From an uncultured Clostridia bacterium (lineage in GTDB: Bacteria; Bacillota; Clostridia; TANB77; CAG-508), in assembly GCA_934157035.1 (NCBI GenBank), contig CAKPHG010000004.1, positions 66,468-130,467 on the forward strand: 64,000 nucleotides of DNA, in the 5' to 3' direction. Made by a program: the position numbers and the translations under genes. The notes beneath the pieces are model-generated. The model searched no databases. It was not told where the DNA came from and was given only the letters and a program-made list of their open reading frames with translations. Shown here in pieces: positions 9,828 through 19,174 of the stretch; within the stretch, counting starts at the first letter, position 1, and the number at the start of each line of letters is the position of its first letter.

Positions 9828-10010
9828 TTAATTAATTGATGTACCATTTACATATAATTTATAACCATTAAAGTTAATGTTACTATATGATGTATCTTCA
9901 TCTGTTAAACTTGTTACATAACAGTCTCCTGTTAGTGTTAATGTAGATGTATAAATTGCTTTTAAACTGCATTTAATCATACAACTTGCATTTACTTTAC
10001 AGAATTGCAT
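9828..10010 (-). pseudogene. Short fragment, possibly the end of a beta-rich secreted protein
   Basis: A 60-codon open stretch whose second half (STLTLTGDCYVTSL, NFNGYKLYVNG) looks like the last rungs of a secreted beta-helix protein. It has no ribosome site and begins 8 bases after the stop of a truncated response regulator. The likeliest reading is a deletion scar joining the remains of two genes. The resemblance to beta-helix proteins is only an impression. Confidence 0.35.
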
Positions 10011-10018
10011 TTAGTTTT

Positions 10019-10444
10019 TTACTTCACCGTATCTAAATTTAATGTTAAATCTCCAAACTCTAATTTATTTATACTATCAACATCATTTGTTCTTTTTAAA
10101 ATATTTTTTATTCTAGCTAAAAGCTCTCTTGTATGAAATGGCTTTGTTATATAGTCGTCTGCTCCATTTTCTAACCCTTGTAATTTGTCGTTTATTTGAG
10201 ATTTCGCAGTAAGCATAATTACAGGTGTTTTTATTTTTTCTTGTTTTATAGATTGTAAAATTTCAAATCCATCTTTACCGGGAAGCATTATATCTAATAA
10301 TATTAAATCATATATTCCTGTTAAAGCCTCATTTTCTCCATCTATTCCATCTGTTACTATATCTACATTAAAGTTTTCTTTTTTTAAAGTCTCTGAAATT
10401 GCATCAGCTAGTGGATATTCATCTTCTATAATTAAAATGCGCAT
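10019..10444 (-). pseudogene. Response regulator, OmpR family, DNA-binding domain lost
   Basis: The receiver domain is complete: IIEDE acidic pocket, phosphoacceptor in LILLDIMLPGKDG, then MLTAKS and DYITKPF. AGGAGGT lies 6 bases before the ATG. The frame stops after LEFGDLTLNLDTVK, where the winged-helix domain should begin. In the same frame just beyond the stop one reads KTKCNSVK, like the expected next residues, before a second stop. No histidine kinase is nearby. Probably a decayed two-component gene; a free-standing receiver is possible. Confidence 0.75.
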
Positions 10445-10581
10445 ACATATACCTCCTGTATTTTTATAAAAGTATACCAAACTTTTATTGAAGTATTATT
10501 GAAACTTATTATATCAGAAAATGTATTTTTTTACAAAATTTATACATACTATAATAAAATAATTTTATGGAGGATTTTACA

Positions 10582-11019
10582 ATGAAAAATGAAAATTTAA
10601 ATATTCTAGATGAAGTAAACAAAGGTGCAACTATGGGAATGGATGCAATTTCTTATATTAGCGAAAAAGTAAAAGATGATACTTTTAAAAAGGTGTTAGA
10701 TGGTGAGTACAATAAATATAAAGATATTTCAAGAAGAGTAAATAATATTTATTCAAATTACACAGATGAAAAAGAACCTCATGAGACAAATGGAATGACA
10801 AAAATGATGACATGGTATGGCATACAAATGAAAACTATGACTGACGATACTACTTCTAAATTATCTGAACTTTTAATGCAAGGAACTAATATGGGAATTA
10901 TTGAAGGAAGACGTTTAATAAATCAAAATCCTGATGCTGATAAAGATGTAAAAGGTATTTTAGATGATTTTGTTACTATGCAAGAAGATAGCGTTGAAAC
11001 TTTAAAAAAATATTTGTAA
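10582..11019 (+). CDS. Small helical protein, ferritin-like DUF2383 type (tentative)
   Basis: 145 residues, nearly all predicted helix, with four amphipathic stretches, acidic, no membrane segment. GGAGG lies 8 bases before the ATG used. A TATAAT box at about 10551 gives it its own promoter. It is one of the few plus-strand genes. The pattern of four helices with scattered E, H and D suggests a DUF2383-like bundle, but no metal motif can be fixed by eye. Confidence 0.7.
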   Translation: MKNENLNILDEVNKGATMGMDAISYISEKVKDDTFKKVLDGEYNKYKDISRRVNNIYSNYTDEKEPHETNGMTKMMTWYGIQMKTMTDDTTSKLSELLMQGTNMGIIEGRRLINQNPDADKDVKGILDDFVTMQEDSVETLKKYL

Positions 11020-11091
11020 TTTCTTATTTTACTTGCACTTTTTAATGTTTATTATTATAATAAATTGTAATTAATAGTTAGGAGTTTTATT

Positions 11092-11448
11092 ATGGAGCAT
11101 TGGAGTGTAGAAGATTACAAAAATTATACTGATGGTAGTAAAAAGAAAAAAAGTAAATATAGATCAAATAAAGTCTCTGTTGATGGACATACTTTCGATA
11201 GTCAAAAGGAAGCTACTTATTATAATGAATTAAAATTACGTTTGCAAGCTAAAGAAATAAATGGTTTTTGCCTTCAACCTACTTTTATGTTAGCACCTAG
11301 TCTAAAATATAAAGCTGACTTTATTGTTTTTCATAAAGATGGTTCTAGTGAAGTTATAGATGTAAAAGGCTTTAAAACTAAAGAATATATTGCAAAGAAA
11401 AAAGTGTTTGAAGATAAATTTAATTTGAAAATAACAGAAATAGAATAA
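11092..11448 (+). CDS. DUF1064 phage-type nuclease-like protein
   Basis: 118 residues: basic N-terminus, then VDGHTFDSQKEATYYNELK, LQPTFML, KYKADFIVFHKDGS, VIDVKGFKT. This is the DUF1064 pattern, with a restriction-like E...D...(D)VKG core, seen in phage genomes and thought to be nuclease-related. AGGAG lies 9 bases before the ATG. It lies 72 bases after the helical gene on the same strand and before a shared terminator. No other phage gene is near, so it is a probable phage leftover. Confidence 0.8.
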   Translation: MEHWSVEDYKNYTDGSKKKKSKYRSNKVSVDGHTFDSQKEATYYNELKLRLQAKEINGFCLQPTFMLAPSLKYKADFIVFHKDGSSEVIDVKGFKTKEYIAKKKVFEDKFNLKITEIE

Positions 11449-11481
11449 ATTGCTTTTTTAAATAAAAAAGTTCAAATTAAG

Positions 11482-11519
11482 ATCCCTCATATTAGATATT
11501 TTCTCTAATTATGAGGGAT
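11482..11519. terminator. Bidirectional intrinsic terminator
   Basis: ATCCCTCAT pairs with ATGAGGGAT, extended by ATTAGA/TCTAAT. It sits between the convergent DUF1064 gene and the small Lys-rich gene and has A/T tracts on both sides. Confidence 0.85.
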
Positions 11520-11543
11520 TATTTTATATTTCTTATATTTTAA

Positions 11544-11822
11544 TTATAAATCAAATATATTTGCTTTTAATACTATTTTTGAAATTTTAGTTTTTTCGCT
11601 TAATGGAATATTCCAATTACTAGCTAAAATAGATTTGCCTTTTTTATACTCTTTTGAAGGCTCACCTGCTATTTTATTTAATTGCCTTTGAAGTTCTACT
11701 TTATTTGTATATATGCTTAAAACATTTTCTTCATATAGTACATTTATTGTTGTTTCTTCTTCGGCTTTATTAGGCTCTTTGTATATTTTAACCTCTTTTA
11801 CTTTCTTTTCTTTTTTTTTCAT
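11544..11822 (-). CDS. Small Lys/Glu-rich protein of unknown function
   Basis: 92 residues. The first 30 are mainly Lys and Glu. The rest (INVLYEENVLSIYTNKVELQ, ILASNWNIPL, KTKISKIVLKANIFDL) has alternating hydrophobic residues suggesting a small alpha/beta fold. The ATG used follows AAAGG by 9 bases. No recognised domain. Confidence 0.65.
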   Translation of the reverse strand: MKKKEKKVKEVKIYKEPNKAEEETTINVLYEENVLSIYTNKVELQRQLNKIAGEPSKEYKKGKSILASNWNIPLSEKTKISKIVLKANIFDL

Positions 11823-11917
11823 TTTCAACATCCTTTTTTACTTTGTAGCTATATAATATCATAAAACAAAATATTTTTCCACTCATTTTTCTAAACATTG
11901 TACCGAATTGAGAAAAA

Positions 11918-11942
11918 GTATCAGTTGAGGACTATCCCCTAA
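11918..11942. repeat. REP-like palindrome at a stop codon
   Basis: CAGTTGAGGACTATCCCC with AATTG forms an imperfect palindrome. It carries the TAG stop of the methyltransferase gene. It resembles the other GGGAC-type units of the window but is the most diverged. Confidence 0.5.
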
Positions 11943-12859
11943 TTGTGATTTTTTCTTATTTTTGCTATAAAGAAGCCTTCATAAAGCTCGGTTGGCATTA
12001 CACAAAGTGTTCCATCTATTTTGGTTGGTAATAATGGTAATTCTTCTTTTCCTTTAAATTCTATTGGTACTATTTCTACTTTATTGTTTTTTAATATTTT
12101 ACTTACTATCTCCTCGTTTTCTTTGTTTAAAATAGAGCATGTTGAATATACCATTTCTTGACCTTGTTTTAATATTTTTACTGCTTTGTTTAACAATTCT
12201 AATTGCGCTTTTTGTGATTTTTCTATTAGTTTTTCTGTAAATGTTTTTTCTAAATTTACATCTTCAACATTTAAAGTTCCACTACCACTACATGGTGCAT
12301 CTAAAAGTATGTTATCAAATGAGAAAAAATCATTTATTCTTCTGCTATCTTCTTGCATTATATATACAGATGTTGCTCCCTGTTTTTCTATGTTGTATTT
12401 TAGCTTTTCTATTCTTATTTTATTTAACTCACATGCTGTTATATTTGCATTATTGTTTGTTAAACTTGCAAGCTCTGTAGTTTTTCCACCTGGTGCTGCA
12501 CACATATCTAAAATGTCTGTATTTTCTTTTGGCTCTAGTACTATAGGTGGTAACATTGAAGATAAACTTTGAAGATAAATTTCGCCATTTTTATAAATTT
12601 CTAATTCTTTTAAAGTATCTTCTCTTACATTTTTTACTATATATGCAACATCACTCCAAGAAACTTTTTCAAATTCTATATTATTATTTTTTAGTACTTC
12701 TTCTACTTTTTCTATACTCATTTTTAAAGTATTTATTCTAAAAGTTACCATTCTCTTTTGAGAATATCCTTCTAATATTTTACTTGTTATTCCTTCCCCA
12801 TATTGCTTATTTAACATTTCTATTAAAAATTCTGGTACAATTTTTTCGTTATTTTTCAT
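11939..12859 (-). CDS. RsmB/NOP-family rRNA cytosine-C5 methyltransferase
   Basis: 306 residues. SAM site MCAAPGGKTTELA, motif IV DAPCSGSG and catalytic cysteine in STCSILNKENEE give the two-cysteine layout of 5-methylcytosine RNA methyltransferases. The N-terminal 100 residues match the family's pre-domain (QYGEGITSKILEGY). It is the short class of about 300 residues, lacking the NusB-like domain of RsmB. AAGGAGATATT precedes the ATG. Probable substrate 16S or 23S rRNA. Confidence 0.9.
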   Translation of the reverse strand: MKNNEKIVPEFLIEMLNKQYGEGITSKILEGYSQKRMVTFRINTLKMSIEKVEEVLKNNNIEFEKVSWSDVAYIVKNVREDTLKELEIYKNGEIYLQSLSSMLPPIVLEPKENTDILDMCAAPGGKTTELASLTNNNANITACELNKIRIEKLKYNIEKQGATSVYIMQEDSRRINDFFSFDNILLDAPCSGSGTLNVEDVNLEKTFTEKLIEKSQKAQLELLNKAVKILKQGQEMVYSTCSILNKENEEIVSKILKNNKVEIVPIEFKGKEELPLLPTKIDGTLCVMPTELYEGFFIAKIRKNHN

Positions 12860-12903
12860 TATTTTTAATATCTCCTTTTTATAAATTGTATCTATTATGC
12901 TTT

Positions 12904-14226
12904 TTAGCCTTTCTCTAATATTCTTTTTTCCTTTTGTGTTTCCGTAACACTATTACTTAATACTATAGTTCCAACAATAGATATAATTATAAATATAAAA
13001 ATTATTTTCAAATTATTCAAATTGTGTGAAAATCCAACAAATATTAATAACAAAGTATAACCTAATATTCTTCCAATATTTAAAAATAATTCTCTATATA
13101 AAAAATACTCTGTATTGTATTTATCTTTATATTCCTTCTTATTAGAATAATTAAATAAATTGACTTCTGTAATTTTTAATATAATATTCATAAAAATGTA
13201 ATAACTGATATTGTATAAAATAATAGAATTCATATTTATATTGTTCATTACTAAAGCAAAAGTAATAAAAAGAAATCCTAAAGAAAAACCTAATATAATC
13301 TTTTTATGTTTTTCCTTATAAAATTTAGCAAATATATACATTGTTAAAATAGAGCATAATGAAAGTAATGATGATATCCAACCTAATTCAAATTCATTCT
13401 TTGTATTATATATAATTAATAACGATACAACTAAACTCATAACTCCATATCTATTTATGCCTTTTAAAAATTCAATAGCATACAATTTTTTTAATGTTTT
13501 ATCCTCTTTCAATTTATTAGCAAATTCTTTTACTTTTATATTTGATGTTTGTATATTTTTATTTTTTATATTAAAAGTATTTAAAATTTTAATAATTGAA
13601 AATATTAATATTAAAATTGCAGCTACTTGATATGATTTTAAAGTTATATAAGCACCTAATATTATAGGAACAACAAAACTTATTATTTCTGTAAAAACAG
13701 AAACTAATCCTATGTATTTTGTTCTTTCTTTTTGCAGAATACTTTCTGACTCCATCATATTTAATGGAAATCCTGTAGTCGCTGTAGAAATACCATACAT
13801 TATCCCAATTATATATACAAAATTAATTATTTTATCTCCCATTACAATTATCATAAAAATATATAAAGCTTTTATAATAGTTCCAAATCTATATAATTTA
13901 ATTTTATCTTTCTTTTTTATATAGTTAGCAACAATAAATGCACCTATTGTTGCTACTATCCATCCAACTATATTATAAATTGATAAATATAAAATATTTT
14001 GTTCCGTAATTTTATAAAAGTATGCTGCTAAAAATACATCTAAAAATATACTTATAACTTTTCCTATTGTTTGATCTACAATGAGTGTTTTAGCAGGTTT
14101 AGAAAGTCTATTACTTTGTTTTTTATTAATATTACCTGTGTTTTTTAATTCTTTATCGTGTTCTACATATTCTTTCAATAATTCTTCATTAAAATTTGAT
14201 GTTACATTATCTATTCCCATTTTCAT
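12904..14226 (-). CDS. MFS transporter with a fused HAD-nucleotidase N-terminal remnant
   Basis: 440 residues, about twelve membrane segments, MFS fold. The first 32 residues (MGIDNVTSNFNEELLKEYV, EHDKELKNTGNIN) are not part of an MFS protein. They match the start of the HAD-nucleoside hydrolase gene at 43390 (GIDIDNVISNFDEELLKEYI). The catalytic Asp pair is lost by a two-codon deletion. AAGGAG lies before the ATG and seems captured with the fragment; a longer frame upstream lacks such a site. The transporter body resembles the decayed MFS at 35922..37122. Substrate unknown. Confidence 0.85.
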   Translation of the reverse strand: MKMGIDNVTSNFNEELLKEYVEHDKELKNTGNINKKQSNRLSKPAKTLIVDQTIGKVISIFLDVFLAAYFYKITEQNILYLSIYNIVGWIVATIGAFIVANYIKKKDKIKLYRFGTIIKALYIFMIIVMGDKIINFVYIIGIMYGISTATTGFPLNMMESESILQKERTKYIGLVSVFTEIISFVVPIILGAYITLKSYQVAAILILIFSIIKILNTFNIKNKNIQTSNIKVKEFANKLKEDKTLKKLYAIEFLKGINRYGVMSLVVSLLIIYNTKNEFELGWISSLLSLCSILTMYIFAKFYKEKHKKIILGFSLGFLFITFALVMNNINMNSIILYNISYYIFMNIILKITEVNLFNYSNKKEYKDKYNTEYFLYRELFLNIGRILGYTLLLIFVGFSHNLNNLKIIFIFIIISIVGTIVLSNSVTETQKEKRILEKG

Positions 14227-14298
14227 TAATTGCTCCTTATTATTCACCATTTATATCTACTATCATATCATATTAATATAAATAAGAAAAGAAGAATA

Positions 14299-14341
14299 AG
14301 GACATTTGGGGACGGGGCTCTTTTGTTCTTTACATAACTTC
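14299..14341. repeat. REP-like unit directly after an MFS stop codon
   Basis: AAGGACATTTGGGGACGGGG, CTCTTTTGTTCTTTACATAA. The ends AGGACATTT and CTTTACATAA are shared with the units near 2201..2240 and 20575..20614. It abuts the TGA stop of the MFS gene at 14340. Confidence 0.75.
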
Positions 14342-15545
14342 ATTCTTTTTTACTTACAAAATAAATTCCTAGTGTTATATATGATAATATTGCTAAACCA
14401 AAAGTAATTTTTATAACATTATCATTTTCAGACAAAACTGTATATGATAGTATTGGCAAAATCGCTGTTACAATTCCTTCTATAAATCTTTCAAAAGTAA
14501 CATATGATGTCTGTAATTTATCTTTTGAAGCCTCATATATAGCAACATTATCAAATATTTCATAAGCTCCATTCCCCATTCCTAGTAATAAATAAATTAT
14601 TGGTAATATATATATTAATATTTCATTTGATGCAATAAATAAACTTGAAAAAGCAAATATAAATATCATACACATTGGTAAAATAACCTTTTTCCAATTC
14701 CTACTATTTGCTTTTCTTGACCAAAACTTACTTGATACTGCTTCAGATAAATTTATTATGATATTTAACAAACTATAATAAATATAATTTATATTTAAAT
14801 ATCTAAGTAAGAAAACATTTAAATACATTATACCTATTCCATTTGCAAATCTATTTATTCCACATGTTATAATTATCTTTCTAAATTTTTTATCTGTTGC
14901 TGGAATTTTTATTGTATCCTTTATGGTTATTTTATCTTCTTTTATAGGTGGTTTGTATGTATTAATTCTTATTGTTATATCTATAAATGCAATTAAAAAT
15001 ACAATTGAAAATAAAATCATAAATCCGTATAACTCATACCCATTTTGTGTGAATCTATCAAGAGTAATTCCCATAATTAAGCTAAATAATAAAACTATGG
15101 TATTTTTATACATATTTTTCGTTGCTGCAAACTTAGTTCTGTCTTCTTTTTTTAATAAAGACATTCTCCAATTAACAAAAGTTATATATCCCATCTCTCC
15201 TGTAATTGCATATATTGAAGCAAATATAAAGAACAATATAGTTCGTATGTTTACATCTCTTGATATAAACGGAATAATTGCGAAGCATACTGATGCCAGT
15301 CTGTATATTGAATAATTTGTTAATACAACTTTTTTTGATTGTCCTATTCGTGAAAACAATGGTGCTGCAAATATTTGTAAAACATTCGTTATTGTATCTA
15401 AAACAGCATAAATTCCAATTGCCAAGTCTGATAAACCTAAATATACAGCAAAAGCTGATATAAACGATGTGCTAGCTATTTTATTGTTTGCATTATCTAG
15501 TACTGATGAAGTTAAGTATTTTTGGTATTCCTTTTTATAGTTCAT
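14340..15545 (-). CDS. MFS transporter
   Basis: 401 residues, twelve hydrophobic segments (for example ISAFAVYLGLSDLAIGIYAV, ILPIIYLLLGMGNGAYEIF). LFSRIGQSKKVVL between segments 2 and 3 is a degenerate MFS loop motif. AGGAG lies 6 bases before the ATG. It lies 8 bases after the PHP gene, so it is in the same transcript. Three divergent MFS genes in this island suggest export of different or related small molecules. Confidence 0.87.
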   Translation of the reverse strand: MNYKKEYQKYLTSSVLDNANNKIASTSFISAFAVYLGLSDLAIGIYAVLDTITNVLQIFAAPLFSRIGQSKKVVLTNYSIYRLASVCFAIIPFISRDVNIRTILFFIFASIYAITGEMGYITFVNWRMSLLKKEDRTKFAATKNMYKNTIVLLFSLIMGITLDRFTQNGYELYGFMILFSIVFLIAFIDITIRINTYKPPIKEDKITIKDTIKIPATDKKFRKIIITCGINRFANGIGIMYLNVFLLRYLNINYIYYSLLNIIINLSEAVSSKFWSRKANSRNWKKVILPMCMIFIFAFSSLFIASNEILIYILPIIYLLLGMGNGAYEIFDNVAIYEASKDKLQTSYVTFERFIEGIVTAILPILSYTVLSENDNVIKITFGLAILSYITLGIYFVSKKE

Positions 15546-15553
15546 TTTTTCTC

Positions 15554-16366
15554 CTATTCTATTTCTAACTTTTCATTGCAAAAATGTAATTTATCTATAA
15601 TATCTTGTCCTATATGTTTATTTGCAATTTCTACAGCTTTTTCACAGTTCATAATTTGATATTTAAAGTGAGCATCTACTCCATATAATACCTTTAAATT
15701 TTTATACTCTGAAGCTATTTTCCAAAATTCTTTACAAGGATACACTATACTTTCTCTTTTTCCTATTATACATTCATTAGGATGAGATAAATTAATTTCT
15801 ATTGGTATTCCATATTTTTCTGCTGTACTACAAATTATGTGTGCAACTTTTTCATCTACTTTTCTAAAATTTTGTCTACTTAGCATATATATATCAGGAT
15901 GTGCTATTATATCTGGTATGTTTTTTTCAATCGCTATTTTTACATATTCCGCATATTTTAAAGCATCATCATCAGTAAATTCTTGTCTTCTTAAAATTTT
16001 AATATCATTATTTTCATCATATATAAAATGCTGTCCCAGAATTATCTTATCTGATTCATTTTTTATTTCAAATAAGTTTTCCTCTTGTCCTGGTAAATAT
16101 TCAACTTCAAAACCAGTCTCTATTTCTATTTTATCTTTATACTTTTCTTTTAAAGATTTTATACTATTTAAATATTCATTTTTTTCACTATATTTCATTC
16201 TCATATTTTTTCTATAATCTATTTCTTCTTTTTCAGGGCAATGGTCCGTAAATGCTATCTTTGTAAAACCCTTTTGAATAAATAGTTTTACAAAATCTTC
16301 ATCTGTCATATTATTATCAGCATGTCCACATCTTCTTGTATGTGTATGGTAGTTAAATTTTTGCAC
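15554..16366 (-). CDS. PHP-domain phosphatase (histidinol-phosphatase-like)
   Basis: 270 residues. Metal ligands of the PHP fold are visible: YHTHTRRCGHA at the start, FTDHCP, GFEVEYLPGQE, LGQHF, IIAHPDIYM, and GVDAHF near the end. The start is GTG, with GGAG 7 bases upstream. Family members hydrolyse histidinol phosphate or other phosphoesters. No histidine-biosynthesis genes are near, and it sits among transporters and an acetyltransferase, so another phosphoester substrate is likely. Confidence 0.87.
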   Translation of the reverse strand: MQKFNYHTHTRRCGHADNNMTDEDFVKLFIQKGFTKIAFTDHCPEKEEIDYRKNMRMKYSEKNEYLNSIKSLKEKYKDKIEIETGFEVEYLPGQEENLFEIKNESDKIILGQHFIYDENNDIKILRRQEFTDDDALKYAEYVKIAIEKNIPDIIAHPDIYMLSRQNFRKVDEKVAHIICSTAEKYGIPIEINLSHPNECIIGKRESIVYPCKEFWKIASEYKNLKVLYGVDAHFKYQIMNCEKAVEIANKHIGQDIIDKLHFCNEKLEIE

Positions 16367-16380
16367 AATTTCTCTCCTTT

Positions 16381-16983
16381 CTACAATTTCTTTTCATATA
16401 TAAACGCTTTTTCAGTATATCCGTTTCCAAGTTGTCCTATTTCTTTGTTTTCAACTATTGTTTCATATACTTTTTTACATCCTAAATTTTCATAAAATTT
16501 ATAATTACATGATTCATCTGTCATTATTTGAAGATTTTTCATATTATCTTTTTTTGCAAGTTCAAATACTTCTAATAATAATTTTTTACCTATTTTCTTA
16601 CCTCTATAATCTTCATCCACTATTAGTATAGAAACCTCTCCATCAAAATAATTTTTTAATTTCTCTGGAATGTAATTATAATTATTTTCATATTCTTTAA
16701 ATGCTTCTAAATTTTTTATACTTTTGCTTTTGTACAATTTATTTTTTACAAGTTCATAAAACTTTTTAGATGCTACATGTTTACTTGAATTTTCTTTTGA
16801 ATAACCACAAAATCCTATAAGTTTGTTTCCTTCTTTATATTTTATTATCTTTTCACTTTCTTGTAAAATATCTAATAAATATATCCAAGCACAAATATCA
16901 TTATCTGCTCCTGCTTCTTTTTTTCCTAAATTCCATTCTTTACTCAGTATTTTTACAGCTTGTTTCATTTCATTGTAATTCAT
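16381..16983 (-). CDS. GNAT family N-acetyltransferase
   Basis: 200 residues. The acetyl-CoA binding motif A is DYRGKKIGKKLLLEVFELAK, followed by MTDESCNYKFYENLGCKKV, typical of GNAT. The N-terminal part contains the substrate-side strands. AAGGGAA precedes the ATG. It lies between the S66 peptidase and PHP genes in one run. Substrate unknown; MccE-like acetylation of a nucleotide antibiotic is one idea. Confidence 0.87.
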   Translation of the reverse strand: MNYNEMKQAVKILSKEWNLGKKEAGADNDICAWIYLLDILQESEKIIKYKEGNKLIGFCGYSKENSSKHVASKKFYELVKNKLYKSKSIKNLEAFKEYENNYNYIPEKLKNYFDGEVSILIVDEDYRGKKIGKKLLLEVFELAKKDNMKNLQIMTDESCNYKFYENLGCKKVYETIVENKEIGQLGNGYTEKAFIYEKKL

Positions 16984-17084
16984 CTATTTTTCCCTTCTCT
17001 CATGAAAATATGATTCATTTTGCCAAAAATAATTATTTTTTGAAATTTTTATTATTTTTCCTTTCTATATTTCTTAATAAAAAA

Positions 17085-17999
17085 CTACTTCAAAAACTCA
17101 TCATCTATTATTACTTTACTATTTTCTATTTTTACATTTACTCCAATTGGAATTATACTATTAACAATTTTATGACCAAAATCATTACATTTAATAATTG
17201 GAAAACTATATTCTTTAGTATATTCAAGCAATATATCTTCCATTTGTGGATATATATTGCCATCTTTTTTTAAATCATAATTATATCCAATTACAATACC
17301 GTTTATTTTATCAAATATACCATATTGTTTTAAATGAGCAAATCTTCTTTGACACTCATTTGGTGATGTTTCATAACTCTCGATAAATAAAATATTATGG
17401 TCAATACTTGGTAAATATTCTGTTCCAAGTAGGTACATCATACAACCTAAATTTGTTCCAATAATTTTTCCTGAAGAAATGCCATTTCTTATAACTTCTT
17501 TATTTTCATTATTAAATTTATCTAACTTTTTATTTATAAAAGCATCTTCAAATACTTTATACTGTTCTTTAGAATTTGTGTCTCCAAATGATATAAAATT
17601 TGGTCCACTAAATGTAATTAATCCTGTTTTTTTATAAATCGTTTGAAGTAATACTGTTATATCGCTATACCCAACTAATATTTTAGGATGCTTTTTTATT
17701 TCTTCATAATCTAATAAATCTATAAATGTATTGCATGTTTGTCCACCTTCTAAACATATTATTGCTTTTACTTCGTCATCTAAGAACATATTCATAAGAT
17801 CTTCTGCTTTTTGTTTTCTTGTTCCACAAGAGCCATAGTAATCTTCTTCTACATATTTTCCAAATTTGATTTTAAAATTTTTGCTTTCCAAAAATTGCTT
17901 TGCATTAGCAAAGTCATTATACCTATTATTTAAAGCTAAACTATTTGATACCCCTACTATTCCAATAGTATCTCCATAATTTAATTTATCCGCTAACAT
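17085..17999 (-). CDS. S66 serine peptidase (LD-carboxypeptidase / MccF-like)
   Basis: 304 residues, full length for the family. Catalytic Ser in VGYSDITVLL, the conserved ICLEGGQTCN loop, Glu in LFIESYE and a C-terminal His in NDFGHKIVNSIIPIG give the S66 triad. No signal peptide, so it is cytoplasmic. The family includes murein LD-carboxypeptidases and MccF, which cleaves microcin C. MFS and GNAT neighbours recall the microcin C immunity set (mccC, mccE, mccF). It overlaps the upstream MFS by 7 bases. Confidence 0.88.
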   Translation of the reverse strand: MLADKLNYGDTIGIVGVSNSLALNNRYNDFANAKQFLESKNFKIKFGKYVEEDYYGSCGTRKQKAEDLMNMFLDDEVKAIICLEGGQTCNTFIDLLDYEEIKKHPKILVGYSDITVLLQTIYKKTGLITFSGPNFISFGDTNSKEQYKVFEDAFINKKLDKFNNENKEVIRNGISSGKIIGTNLGCMMYLLGTEYLPSIDHNILFIESYETSPNECQRRFAHLKQYGIFDKINGIVIGYNYDLKKDGNIYPQMEDILLEYTKEYSFPIIKCNDFGHKIVNSIIPIGVNVKIENSKVIIDDEFLK

Positions 18000-19171
18000 A
18001 GTTTCTCCCTTTTTCTTAAATATATCATATAATAAGCTAAACTTATTTGGAATATCATAAATAAAGCAGATAAGCCAAACATATATCGTAATCCTTTTTC
18101 ATACATTAGACCACACAAAAATACTCCTATTGCCTCTCCTAAAAATCTAATTATATGACATACATTTGAAAAACTTAATTGATATTTATTTTCTAATCTA
18201 TTAATGTATACAGCATCACAAATATTTTCGTATGCTGTTGAAATAAATATTGACCAGGTAATTGCAATTAATGTAATTGCTATATTATTTGATACAAATG
18301 CTACTATATATCCTAAAAATCTTATTCCAAATTTTATAGTTACTGTTAGATAATCATTTTTAGGTGTTAAATATTTTAATGCTATAATTCCAAATATGTC
18401 TGCTAAAAGACCAATTACTAATAAATAATTTGTTGCTACATTATCGCTAAAATTAAAATAATTTGTTAATGTTAGCATTTTTAATCCAAGTGCTGTTGAC
18501 ATTGCAATAGTTCCTATTAAAGTATAAAACAAATATAATATTAAAATTTTATCTTTAAAAATATATTTTGAAGATATTTCTTTATGTTCATTATTATTTT
18601 CTAAGTTATTTACTTTTATATTAAGCAATATAAATAGTGAAAACATTAAGAATAAATTTGCTATAAATAAGCAAACATTATAATTTATAAGCAATCCTGC
18701 AATACTTTTGCCTATAAATACTCCACCAAATAAAATTCCAACATCTCTAAATAAATACTCTGTTAATCTTCTTTTGCTATAGATTGTTCCAGTTTTTACT
18801 ATTGTAGTTATTAATGGATATATACTTGTGATTATTATGTATTCTGTTACAATATCTATTATTATCGATAATTTAATTTTTCCTACATAGCTTGTACTAT
18901 TTAAGAAACATAACCAAAACATATTTATAAATTTTATTAATATAACTATAACTAATACACTCTTTAGTCTATCTATCTTTACATATTTTCCAATCAATCC
19001 AATAATTACAACGCTTATTAAAGTTCCTATACTTAATATACTACTTATATTTGTAACAGCAAAATTATTATCTTGTAACCATAGTTGTCTAAAGTTTCCC
19101 CATAATCCAACTGATATGCTGAAAAATGCTAACATTATTAGTATTTGATTTTCATTTTTTATTTTTTTCAT
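17993..19171 (-). CDS. MFS transporter
   Basis: 392 residues, twelve hydrophobic segments, start MKKIKNENQILIMLAFFSI. It is translationally linked to its neighbours: 3 bases after the HAD gene and overlapping the S66 peptidase. GGAG lies 6 bases before the ATG. Only weakly similar to the other two MFS proteins of the island by eye. Substrate unknown. Confidence 0.87.
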   Translation of the reverse strand: MKKIKNENQILIMLAFFSISVGLWGNFRQLWLQDNNFAVTNISSILSIGTLISVVIIGLIGKYVKIDRLKSVLVIVILIKFINMFWLCFLNSTSYVGKIKLSIIIDIVTEYIIITSIYPLITTIVKTGTIYSKRRLTEYLFRDVGILFGGVFIGKSIAGLLINYNVCLFIANLFLMFSLFILLNIKVNNLENNNEHKEISSKYIFKDKILILYLFYTLIGTIAMSTALGLKMLTLTNYFNFSDNVATNYLLVIGLLADIFGIIALKYLTPKNDYLTVTIKFGIRFLGYIVAFVSNNIAITLIAITWSIFISTAYENICDAVYINRLENKYQLSFSNVCHIIRFLGEAIGVFLCGLMYEKGLRYMFGLSALFMIFQISLAYYMIYLRKREKLC

Positions 19172-19174
19172 TTG

